Part shown: piece after piece, positions 31,721 to 42,599 of the stretch | Position numbering within the stretch: position 1 is the stretch's first letter | How the letters are laid out: each line of letters opens with the position of its first letter | Source of the DNA: Gracilaria domingensis | Taxonomy: Eukaryota > Rhodophyta > Florideophyceae > Gracilariales > Gracilariaceae | Assembly (NCBI GenBank): GCA_022539475.1 | Contig: VCMS01000009.1 | Location: 198,043-262,042, forward strand | Reading direction: 5' to 3' | Length of the DNA: 64,000 nucleotides | The notes under the pieces: model-generated | Database searches by the model: none | What the model was told of the DNA's origin: nothing | What the model saw: the letters and a program-made list of their open reading frames with translations, nothing else | Translations under genes and position numbers: made by a program

Positions 31721-33625
31721 CTATCGCTTTACAGCGGCCATGCATCGCACATCACGCCTCCATTCCTTCAACGCCGCGCCAACGCCTGCAAGAGACACCT
31801 CCGCATATCTGTCTGACAGCATTTTCACCCCTTTTGCAGCATCATCAAGTTGCTCAAACTCGATGCTTGGCATCGATGGTCTTCCGCCTCGCAACATATG
31901 GACGCTCTCTATTTTCGGCAACTGACAGAACATTTCCAGAATCGACGTACAGAGCCGCACGAAAGAGCCAACTGCGCCCTCACAGTTACACGCAACAAAA
32001 TTCAAATGGCGCATCTCGCCGAGGCACTCGCGTTGGAACATGCCTCGCATCCACTTCGGTACCACAGCTTCGTTACCTTCCGTGTCTGTCAAGGCACACA
32101 CCGTGAGTTCAAGTATTTTCAAGTTCTTCAAGGTCACCGTCATATGGAATATCATTAAGTCTACTCGCTCTCTACGTTGTTCGTCAGCATCCTTATCTTC
32201 TTCGGGTTCCGTGGTGGTGTCTTTGCATTTTCTCTCAGGGCAACATCGTATCGACGCTTTTCGGACAAGCGTACCACAGTTGCACCAAAACGCCCACAAG
32301 TGAGATGAGTAGTGTGTCATGATCTTATTCAAGTGAATGAACACCTCTTCAAGCATACTAAATTCTTGATACTCGTCTTCTGGAAATTCGTTGGCACCAA
32401 ACACCCGCGTAATTATCACCGGACCCATGTTCACTTTTCTGACAAAGAAATCGCTTGGAGATTCATCGCCCTGTTGTACGACATCCATCGGTATAAACAC
32501 TCCGTAGCCATTGATGTCCAGCCGCACATCAGCTGCCCTGCACGAATCTTGCATCGCCGTTTTCATTCGTTGTAGTTGTGAGGATGATGCGGTGCACAGA
32601 TGAATCATTCGTCGCACGCCGTGTGAACACCCATTTCGACTACGGGGCGTACGTGATGCGACAATACTGGCGGCCATGCGGTCAACTGCACTTACATCTG
32701 TTCTCCTGAGCTGAGAGGCACTTCTTCCTCTATGGTTGGAAGTCTGGCAAAGCTTGAGATTTCTCAGCAATGGGAGCCAGTGCACTAAATGGGCACCCAA
32801 ATCGTCAAGAAACTCTGTGAGATTGCGATTAGCATTGGTATTTTCATCACCGGGGTCTTCTTTGCCACTGTTGTCCGCCACCACACCATATCGTTCGGAA
32901 AATTCAAGGCTAAGGTACTCCAGCTGGGTAAGGCAAGACGACTTTAGGATTGAATGCAAGTGGTTGACTAACCGGCTGTCGAGCATATGCAGGCGAAGGG
33001 TTCTGAGATGATGTAACCCGTCCCGTAGCGCTGCAATCGTATAATTGCTTGGCCGATTAACCGTTAGATCAGAGATTGTGGAGGTCCCCATCAGCTTTCC
33101 AATGTGGTCGTCGACACGGCTACCGTCATCAAATGCCAAGACTTCCAGCTGCTTGCATTCCTCGAACACCACGGGAAGGATGGTCTCAGCCCCTTCGAAT
33201 TGGTACAAAGGCAAGCGAAGGGTTCTGAGATGCGCAGCGCTACTTCGAGCGATGGTCCTAAGTAGTACTGGCGAATGCGTAGAACGATCATGGTACTCAT
33301 GAACCTCCCAATTGCGTGAAGGATAGAGAACATCGACTTCCTTTACGATGTCGGCATATTGTCTGAGGAGCACCTCGAAATATAAAACAGAATGGAGTAG
33401 ACTTCGCATGCGGTGGAGCGATTGCAGGCGAAGGACTGGCTGTTGACGGGGTGGTTGCTCACCAGGGCCAGTGCTGCGAATGGCCTCGAGAAGGAGAGAA
33501 TGTAGCTCTGGGGGCAGTTGAGTTAGACATCGCTTGGGACTGGCTCTAGGGCGCTTGACGACACTATGGTGTGTTGGTAGCGGCCTGCGTGCCCGAAGAA
33601 ATTCGATGGGAAGTTGGGGTGTCAT
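31721..33625 (-). CDS. Leucine-rich, F-box-like protein, function unknown
   Basis: The frame encodes 634 residues from Met at 33625; it stays open 64 codons further, but that stretch looks like an untranslated leader. Near the N-terminus, LTQLPPELHSLLLEAI resembles an F-box-like helix. Through the rest are irregular leucine-rich units: HLRTLRLPLYQF, LEVLAFDDG, HLRTLRLHML, LEYLSLEF, LLRNLKLCQ, LKNLKILELTVC and MRHLNFVACNC. A segment with two Cys pairs (CNCGTLVRKASIRCCPERKC) may bind metal. The layout suits a substrate adaptor of an SCF ubiquitin ligase, but the F-box is weak and this is inference. No signal peptide or membrane segment is clear. The downstream region holds the 21-bp inverted repeat, and GGTACC-type repeats flank the gene on both sides. 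Confidence 0.6.
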   Translation of the reverse strand: MTPQLPIEFLRARRPLPTHHSVVKRPRASPKRCLTQLPPELHSLLLEAIRSTGPGEQPPRQQPVLRLQSLHRMRSLLHSVLYFEVLLRQYADIVKEVDVLYPSRNWEVHEYHDRSTHSPVLLRTIARSSAAHLRTLRLPLYQFEGAETILPVVFEECKQLEVLAFDDGSRVDDHIGKLMGTSTISDLTVNRPSNYTIAALRDGLHHLRTLRLHMLDSRLVNHLHSILKSSCLTQLEYLSLEFSERYGVVADNSGKEDPGDENTNANRNLTEFLDDLGAHLVHWLPLLRNLKLCQTSNHRGRSASQLRRTDVSAVDRMAASIVASRTPRSRNGCSHGVRRMIHLCTASSSQLQRMKTAMQDSCRAADVRLDINGYGVFIPMDVVQQGDESPSDFFVRKVNMGPVIITRVFGANEFPEDEYQEFSMLEEVFIHLNKIMTHYSSHLWAFWCNCGTLVRKASIRCCPERKCKDTTTEPEEDKDADEQRRERVDLMIFHMTVTLKNLKILELTVCALTDTEGNEAVVPKWMRGMFQRECLGEMRHLNFVACNCEGAVGSFVRLCTSILEMFCQLPKIESVHMLRGGRPSMPSIEFEQLDDAAKGVKMLSDRYAEVSLAGVGAALKEWRRDVRCMAAVKR

Positions 33626-36600
33626 TTCCAACCCAGAAGACTGAGTACAGGGGCGGATGATGCCAAAAACGAATGTTTGAGTACTGATGTGAGACGGTAC
33701 GGCTGTTATCCGGGAGTTCTTATAGCAAATGATTATCGTGGAGAGGGGCACGTAAAGAGTATTTGAGCCGTTGGCACACTGGTGCAAATAAAGACATGCT
33801 TTCGAAGCAAATGCCACATACGAGGACGTCTTTTTGCCTCCTGACTCAGGTTTCCCAATCTTGAGCGGCTGTTTGTGCAGCGAAAAAGCGAACGCCCGTA
33901 TTGATCAAAAAGTAACATTACTGATAGGTAGATAGTGTGGAGCAGGAGGCACGTGTAGATAAAAGGGAGACTCATGGTGCGGGGGTTGTCGATTTGAGAG
34001 CTCTTCGATGACAAAGATGACCCCACTTTTGGTATGTGTCGGTTGCTCGCGAGAAGATTGTCAATAACTGCAGGTCACGAATGGATGTGATACAATCAAA
34101 GACTGCGAGTTTGCCGTCTTGAAGCAGTCGAAACAATGTGAGTCCTTGTTTGCCATCACATTGGTCAGCCTGCACATGATTTGCAAGGCACATGCTGTGT
34201 TTCTCGTTGCTGTTTTTTTGCACATGTGAGGCCTCAGGCTCGAGAGGATCTATTGAGTTTTCCAGCGAGTGAGTCCCGAAGGCAGCTGTGAGAAGGACAA
34301 CACATGACTGACCAGGATTCCAACTCAGACTGACACGTCCCTCCAGGTTTCCACCGGCTTTTCGTTATGAAACGGCGGTACCTGATAGCACCTTGCCTTC
34401 CTCTGAACAAAAAGGCGCACGGCTCTTATTATCGATATGACACTACTGTACCTCTCGATTAACAGCGGAGCTGACACGTTTTAAGCAAGTCTTGTCAAAG
34501 TACCGACGGTACTTGATACCACCCAGTTGGCGGTAATATACCTCTCTAGCACGTGGTGGAAGTTAAGCATGCGAAACTCGATTGCTTGGCATGGCGCACA
34601 TATCTCCTGTAGCTTTTATGGGCTACTCTTGTAATGTCTCCTTGCTAGTAGATTCAAAGTTGGTACTGCTAACAAGATACCGCTCGTTCGCTCTGATAGA
34701 ACCGCTAGCTCGAACTGACAGTAACCGTCTGTCCCAGTCCCAGAACCATCGCACAAAAGTTGTGTGTGATTTAGGTCATTGTGAGCCCTTTTTATTGCGG
34801 ACTGTAAACTTCTGATATTGATAGAACGCGCTGGGAGTTTGTCGGAATAGAGCAACAGAGGTTGGGGGCAAAATACAACCTTATTTATGGCCGAAGAGAG
34901 AGAATTGCTCGTAACTTGGAAGCGCGTTGACGATGAGAGTCCGAGACTTGTGCACATGGTCAAAGGTGTCCCGGTTGGTGCTGCCCGTTGGGCAATGGCG
35001 GCAAGTTCGAGGGATCGACCAGAAGCATAAGAGTTATAGCGAGGGAGAGATCTAGCACGATTCGAGGAAGCTCACGGTGTGAAAACATGCATCTCACAGT
35101 GTGAGCCGGGAGCTTCCATTGGATCCAAAGAGGTGGTCGTTTTTGGATGTTTGGAGCGAAAATACTCGTGAGTCGCACATGCGCGCTGTATACAGGAAGG
35201 AGTCCACCCGTTAATCTTGAAAATGTAAGCGTGGGATCCACGTGCGTGGTATAACCGAGATCGACGCATTCCGTTTGTGACGCTCCTTCGAACAGTGGTT
35301 CTGCTTATATTGCGGCCTCGTGCGGTATCGTCGCAATCGGCTGTTGAGTCAGCGCAGCACTACCGTCGTAATTGTGCATCTAACCGTGTGCCGACAGCGA
35401 AGCGAAGGAAGAGCTCATCGTGTGCCAAAGAATAATGCAGATTTTGGCGCCGAACTCGTTGTTACCAACGAACTTAATTCGTGAATGGTCCAACAGCTTC
35501 CTGCACACGAGATGTCCTTCTCGCTCTAAACATAGAACACGAGTGCTGTAAGCTTGTGCCGCTTAGCAACTACACGTATTCGTAATACCTGTGTTGTTTT
35601 ATCTTTCTCCTACATTGATACTTGCTTCCTAGGAAGCTCCCATCTTTTCTCTTTTCAACAGCTATGTATTCATAATGTATTTATAATGAATACATACGCG
35701 CCAACAAGGGCTGGTCACTTAGCAAAGCTTTTAAACAGCTCTTCCCAAACATCATCTTTATCAAAAAAGACGTCTGGCCCGTTCTATTCCGAAATATGCG
35801 GTAGTCTTGATCTAGGATCTGGCGTAACCTACCCTTGTACTGTACTAAGTTCTCACCGGGGTATTCCCCTTGCTCTACTAGGGGACGTAGTTGTGATCGG
35901 CTTTTCATACCAGTAGCGACACGTAGTTGGACATTCCTGATATGGCATTAGAGTAATCGTGCTTGTTGGAGCTTGTTGCCTTTCTAGACCAATGCATGCT
36001 CTCCCCGGTAACCCATCCTCGATAGGCAAACCGAAAAGAAACGTACCGATCTTTAAACTTGCATCTATGTCCTCAAATTTGGTTAATATAAGACGCGGTA
36101 TATGATGTACCTTAGAATAGTTCGGACTTTGGAGCCATAACGAATACATACAATTCAAACTAGAGTATGAAGCTCTCGCGATTCTTCTAGACCGAACCAT
36201 CAAAATATCTTCCATTCCCCTGCTGGTTTATGTATATGAGAACAAACTGACATCACTGTCACCCACGAGAGAGCCGCAACTCATGGGTCAGCCATTGCAG
36301 CACCTGCTTGAGAATCCGGAACCAAACCTCGAATTTGGGTCACACCAACCACTAATTTGAGCTACTTCACCTCGTTCTACTCTTTAACATTTAGTTCATC
36401 GCTTACCTTCCAGAGCAAAGAACGTTTCCTCCCTACTCCGCTAAGACTTGTTGTTCCATTTCTTTATCTAGATTTCTTTTCCCCATAATTCCAAACGCCT
36501 TCACACATCTCAAACGCTTTAGTCCTTCCATCTTCCTCAGTGTTTTTGATGAAAGAGACGACGAGTTGTTATTGCAATTTCGGATATTGATAGGACTCGA

Positions 36601-37850
36601 GACAATTTGTTACTCATAGGAATGGAGATCTTCGCGGATTTTGACCGTTTCCACAAAAAGGTCTAACGTTCTCAACCTTTGTGTCTGTCTGCCGCAAGAA
36701 TTATGTACTCGGTGCATGTAGTGAAAAAGTCTTCCTAGAGTACTCTCAAGTTTTCGAAGCGTTATAGTTTTATTTTTTGACAACATGCAAGTTCGTTAGG
36801 TGGACCACCTTTGAAGATGGTCTTTAATATAGAAGTCGATTTGATCTGAACTGTTGTTTGTTGTCCACTTAAAGGAGTGTGATAACAATTATTGACAAGG
36901 ATATTTTCTCCATTTAGAAATCTATCGTATGAGCAAGTCAACAATCTGTATCGCAAGAGTTTTGTCACGCTTTTCGAATGGATAGGGTGTGCACATAAAG
37001 ACATCAGATGATCACCAACGCCCAGACATGCTTGATCCCTTGTCAGCTGACATCTTAGCGTTGCATATGCCCATTGTCTAGGCGAATTGGACAGTTCCAC
37101 CTTCTAAGAGGTTTCTATTTCTAGTAGCTTTTAATGAATCTCATTAGAGGTTCAAACCACGAAAGACTTCCGCTTACGCCTCTCTAGGCCGTTTTGATGA
37201 TCATGCCTTTCATTTTATGACGCAGAAATGTAGAATCAGTTTAATTCGCTGTTCAACCACTCTCGAAGCACTTGTAAAACATCCAGCACACCTAGTTCCA
37301 AGTTGCTGGTGGAAAAGTCTCCATAAAGTCTCGGGCCGAGACAAGGATAGCAAAGCTATGGTTGATACATGCAAATACAATATATATCTAATGCGAACTG
37401 AAAGTACTGAATCAGCGCGGTCTTCCTTTCTGTGCTGCAGCATATATTAAAGATCTTTCATGGTATGTCATAGTGTTCTCAACGAATGGCATGCTGCTAG
37501 GGGAATAAGAGAACACCTTTTCCATACCCTTGGTACAGGGTACTGGTACAATAGCATCTTCAAAAAATTGAAAATTTACTGTAAGAACTTTAGTAATCAC
37601 TGCCAGACGTGCAGAAGAAGACAAGTGGCAAAGGATATCATCAAAGAATTTTCTACTCGGATACTCCAGTAGGGTCGGCTCAACACTTGAACAGAAGCTG
37701 GAAATCCCTGATTCTCACTATCCTCGCTTTCTGGTTAATCTGGTTATAGTACCAGAAAGAACAATGTCTTCGCTACTGAACAAGCTTAAAACGAAGCAAA
37801 ATGGTAACGAAACGGAACAGATATGACGTCTTTACTAACAAAGACCAAAA
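33626..37850. other. Long stretch without a recognisable gene
   Basis: Short frames occur on both strands but none shows a family motif. Two GGTACC-type repeats lie near 34366 and 34501. An 11-bp inverted repeat TATGTATTCAT/ATGAATACATA is at 35663-35696. The minus frames at 35681-36215 overlap one another and are not recognised. The stretch may hold decayed transposons or a gene with introns that I cannot see. Confidence 0.4.
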
Positions 37851-37981
37851 CAGGCTCATTCAAGAAAAGCATGGGATCAAAGTTGAACAAAATCAATCAT
37901 AAAAAAGCCCCAAATCTATTTTTTGGTACACCAAACTTCGAGGCAGGCTCAAATTGAAATCTGCTCCAAAAAACAGAAAGC

Positions 37982-39704
37982 TTAATCAGACGCAGCCTCC
38001 GTCGTATCTACAGCCACTTTCGCTACATTGTCGTCCCCAATAGCATGCGTCGTGTGATCTACTGCGGTGATATTTCTGGTGACCAAATTGTTACGGGCAA
38101 TGCGACGATGCTCTTCTAGCGATCGCAGAACAGCCACAGTGTTACCAAAGCGTTCGCTTTAACGCAGAGCACCTGCTATCGTATTCGCAATGTTAGCGGC
38201 ACGCTTCTGAACAACTATCGCCCTGTTCTTGGCTATTTTAGCCTCTTCACGCTTCTTTTTGCTTCCCTTTTAGCTTTCTGTTTTTCTGCTTTCTCCAAGA
38301 TCAACGCGTACACGGCGTCACAGGTCAAAACAACACCTTCACTGTTGTCAATGAAACCCGTCTTAGTCAACGTTTCAGTGCCCAGCAGCTCCGCCCGCGT
38401 TTTTTCTCTCTTCTTTTGGAGCATCTTGATTATTTCATCTATACCAACACGTTTCGAAAAGCACTCAAAGATTCTCGGGCCGTACTCTCCAAGCAAGTGG
38501 TGTAGATCTACGCGGCACAGACTGATTTTGACAAACCCACTTTGAATATTCTCACGAGTCATTGCTTTCCCGTACGCTTCCGTCATGAGGCGACAAACGT
38601 CAACAAAGTCCAATTCCTTTTTATATAATGGCAATGAAGCCACGCATGACGCGAGAAGCTCTCGAAAAAAAGACTTCATGGCCGAAAACACTGAAACATC
38701 CAAAGACTGCGTCGTTGCGCTAGTGTGCGCGGGTAACAGGTACGCTATGACACGGTTTGATCGAAAGAGCTCACACACGCGAGCAGACATATGGCTACGG
38801 TAGCCATCGTAAGTAAGCAAAACCTGACGACCATTTGCACGAAGATCTTCAGTATTGGAACGAAGTGTTTTGCCCACTGGTAGAAATTGTTCGCGTCAAC
38901 GGCGGCAACATCTCTACGAGCAGCGACGAGAGCCCCGCGAGGCAGCACTTCATGAATCGGTTCCACATCGCCAGAGTCGTTTTCGGTCATTGTGCGCACC
39001 CTCGATCCTTTGAAAACGAACATCGGATCAATGGCAGTTCCTTCAGCGGAAACACAAGCAAGACAGGTAACGCGAGAAATAATTTTGAAAGACGCTCCCA
39101 GAATCTCTGGTACATCTCCGACGGAGACGTAGTGTCGGGTTCTAGGCGTCTTTTTGTCCTCCTTCTCGAGCGAAAAGCCGGTTTCATCCAAATTGAAGAG
39201 TCTGCGACGGTCAATCTTGTACATTTGTATCACCTCCGATATCTTCGCCAGATGTGTAGTGAGCACTTCTGCATTTGTGGCTATGTACCTCTTCGACTCC
39301 TGAACAGAGACCTTTCGATACATGATAACATCTTCATGTCGCGCTTGAAAGGACCGACACCAGTCGTCCCCCGGACGTCCACTCTTAAAGCGTAGCTTCT
39401 GTTGTCTCTCAAGCGGAAAAGACTGAACTAGGAACTGCACTGCGTCTTTCAAATCGTTTCTGGTCATGTGCTTACCGGTACTAGAATAGTGATTTAGCAC
39501 CTGTACGATGTGCTCTTCTTCGGTGTCGGTCAAAGCGTAACGTTTGGATCGGGCTGGTTGGTTGATCAAATTGATGCGATGAAGCCAATAATGGATGGAA
39601 GAAACTGGGAGGCGGAATGTTCGGCTGGCTTCGTGAAATGATAGCCGTCCTTCTTTCACTGCAAAAACGGCCTGCCTCATCTCCCGTGTGACGCGCATTC
39701 GCAT
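37982..39704 (-). pseudogene. Pogo-like DDE transposase relic
   Basis: It starts MRMRVTREMRQAVFAVKEG and has a helix-turn-helix with SFHEASRTFRLPVSSIHYWL, then RFKSGRPGDDWCRSFQ, the first catalytic Asp in LFNLDETGFSLEK, the second in LLTYDGYRSHMS and the third in TQSLDVSVFSAMK. A basic C-terminal region ends at 37982. A frameshift near 38855, another near 38265 and an in-frame TAA near 38160 break it, so it is dead. The transposase start lies only about 35 bp from the retrotransposon insertion site, so the promoter and 5' leader of this transposon now lie beyond 50341. Related to, but not a copy of, the relics at 13.9 and 16.5 kb. Confidence 0.82.
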
Positions 39705-39738
39705 TGCGCGAACAAGGAAACAGTTTTCAGTGCGTTTG

Positions 39739-40204
39739 TGTAGTATTATGAGCCTTAGGCTTGGTTCCGGATGATCAGTCATTGCTGGTGTGTGGATGGT
39801 GGTCCACAGGTTGTACAAGTGGGGCTTTACCGGCCCCCATAGGTCTATTTATTTCTAACTTGTAGTATTTGTACCATAGGTAGTATAGTTAGTACACGTG
39901 GTGCACTGCGTTACAGTGCACCACTCCAGAGGTTGAGGCGCCTCGTAGCCGATACTTAGGCTGCTCGAGCTGCGCCTCCCTCCTGTGGTAAAGTCAGAGA
40001 CCCTCTTGGCAACTACTTGACCCTTAGGTTAGTAAGTACCAACACCCTTCAGGTTTTCAAGCCGTCGCTACGTCGCTCGCCATCTCCTGTAGGCACGACA
40101 GTTAGCGCTCGCCCATTGCACCTTCATACCAGTGGTCTCGCCGTTGGCCCTCATCCTTTGGACCTTTCCACTCCGTGGTTAGTGACCCGTGCCACTATAC
40201 TACA
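39739..40204 (+). repeat. 5' LTR of the Ty3-type element
   Basis: 466 bp, beginning TGTAGTATTATG and ending ACTATACTACA. It is about 99 percent identical to the 3' copy, from four differences seen by eye. Confidence 0.95.
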
Positions 40205-40207
40205 TTT

Positions 40208-40225
40208 CTGGTCTCCCGACCTAGA
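40208..40225 (+). other. Probable primer binding site
   Basis: TGGTCTCCCGACCTAG lies four bases after the 5' LTR. It begins with the TGG expected of a site complementary to a tRNA 3' CCA end. The first 11 bases resemble the complement of a eukaryotic tRNA-Tyr 3' end; that assignment is tentative. Confidence 0.5.
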
Positions 40226-40329
40226 ATTCCGCACGGAAGTGAAAAACGACCTCTAGGAAAGACGAACTACCGGAATTCTACCACTGGATCTGGACTACTG
40301 ACGGACTGGTATATCAAGCAACCGCCTTC

Positions 40330-42510
40330 ATGGATAACAATCAACCCATTCAGGAAGACCCTCGTACACCCGTGGCTCAAGCCACTGGAACTCCTCCACC
40401 GCTCGCCGATGTCGCCGGACCCTCCGGTGACAACGTGAGTGACCGTCGGAGTACCCGCTCGCAGCCACAGGTTAATCTCCTCACACCCGTGGATAATCCT
40501 GAAAGGATTAATCGTGACGCCTCTTTGGCTGGAAGACTCCGAGAACGGCTCGACGAGTACCGCTCGCAACTCAACACACCACAGGCAGCACCGCAGGAAA
40601 CCGTTGGTTCAGTAACTACCGATGGACTTGCCGATGTCCTATGGCCGAAGGTTCGAGAGATGCTCGACGCTCGACTCGAAACCCTTGTGGATCTCCGAGT
40701 CTCTGTCGCTCTCGCAGAGCACGCCGACCAACTGGCTGAAAGTGTCCTTCCAAAGGTTCTTGAGTCCAACGCTTTTGTCAACTCGCTTGCCTTAGGTATC
40801 CGCCGTGAGGTGACTCGCCAGGTAGGCCCGCCGCCCTCCGTGGGCGGAATTCAAAGTAATCCATTGGTATCCGTATGGCAACCCCGTTCCGAACTACCGG
40901 GAGCAGCTGCCTTGCCAGCCCCTCGCCGGGTTCAACCACAGGTAGACCAATCGGGCGTACGTCCAGAGGGTAATAGAGACGCCCCTCGGGAGGAAGGCCT
41001 AATGGCCGTGCCACCCGTGAGGTACACCGGGGCCCAGGGCCCCCGAGCAACCATTGGTTTAGAGGCTGAAGATGAAGAGCCGCCATTGGAAGCTAGAAGC
41101 TCTGACCGTAGGAAGAAGAGAAGTGGAAGAAGGAAGAAGTCGAAGAACCAGAGGAAAAGCCGTAGGAACTCCAGCGGTAGTGAGTCCGATTCGGATTCGT
41201 CGAGTTCCAGTGGCTCAGAAACGGATGAGGCGGCTGTTCGACGCCTCAAGCCGTTGGTAACAACCAATGAACTCTTCAAGAGAGTATTGGACTACCGCAC
41301 GTATCGCCTGGCCGATCGGTCTGCGCGGTACTCGAGCTCGGTGGCCAAGAAGGTCGCCAGATGGGCCAAACGGATGCAGCTAACCATAACGGAAAAGTTT
41401 TCGGGATCCGACCCCATTTCTATCCTTAGGTTTCTCAGTCTGTTCCGTACGGCCTGTGATCAGAACGGCATCCACGAGGGTGCCGCTCTGTATCTCTTTC
41501 AGTTTTTCCTTCATGGGCAAGCGCATGACCATGTGGTTTCTAAGATCTCTGGGACTACGGACCCCGTCGATGCAACCGATCGGGAGCTCCTTCGATCCTA
41601 TCCAGAGGTTGTGCATTATCTTTTGGAAACTTACGCGACGGATGATGTCATTATGGACGCCCATCAGGAAGTGATATCCTACAGGCAAGGTTCGAACGTA
41701 ACCGAGAAGGATTACGCCGACCAACTTTGGAGAAAGGCCTATAGGTGTGGTAATGTGTTCTCCGAGAACAGGTTGAAGCAGCATTTCAAAGCTGGATTGC
41801 TGCCTGCCATCAGGACGCACGTTCGCAATCACCATATGGACCATTCGAATCTCTCCTACAGGCAGTTGGTGAATTACGCCGAAGGGTACGGAAAGACCTA
41901 CAGGACTTCCCGTCGGGCACCGGATCATGACGCCAGAGGAAGAGCAACTCCTGTCAGGAAGAGTTCTCATGCCCATTTGGTTGAGAGCTCTGAAAGCAGT
42001 GCCTCAGGTTTGTTCGCGGACGACGGTAATGTCTTCGCAGTCTCCTTTGGTTCCGCTCCGTCAAGTGCTCCTTCGATACCGTCGACAGGAACAACTACCC
42101 CTTCAGGACAGCCTACGCCAAAGTATTTCCCAGTTCAGCCACGCAGGGATGTCTTTCAACGCTCCCGTCAGGCTTGCTACATTTGCCTGTCAACGGTTAC
42201 TCCATGCGACTGCATGAAGTTCTTACCGAAGGAAACGAAGGACAAACTCATGGCTTTAAGGAACGAGAACTACCAGGCACGGCGATCCGAAGGAATGTTC
42301 AACCGTCAGGCTCCGCGATACACATCGTCTCCGGGAACTTCGAGGTACGTTACACCAATGGAAACGCCCGTAAAGGCACCAGCGGTAAATAATATCTCGA
42401 CTCCAGTTGACGGTGGAGGACCGGAACACCTTGTGGATGCTCCAGAAGAAGCGCCTGCCAGTGGTCACGCGTACCCCATTAGTGGAGAAACGCAGTCGGA
42501 AAAAGCATAG
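40330..42510 (+). other. gag region of the Ty3-type element
   Basis: A frame of about 726 codons encodes a Gag-like protein: a Pro/Gln-rich N-terminus, a Lys/Arg/Ser-rich linker (about 41090-41220), a capsid-like helical part containing HYLLETYATDDVIMDAHQEV, and a Cys-rich spot CYICLSTVTPCDC near the end in the position of a nucleocapsid zinc knuckle. It would form the particle that packages element RNA. Confidence 0.75.
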
Positions 42511-42599
42511 AGGAGCGGCTTGAGGCGAGCCGCCCCTCTGAGGATACTAGCCTCACCGCCAAAGGTGAACAAGTTCTCCCAAGGGAATTTGAGAAGCCT

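Noticed and set aside
35681-36215. Two overlapping minus-strand frames considered as a possible retroelement or viral relic
   Set aside because: No motif I could name and no repeat at the ends; left as unassigned.
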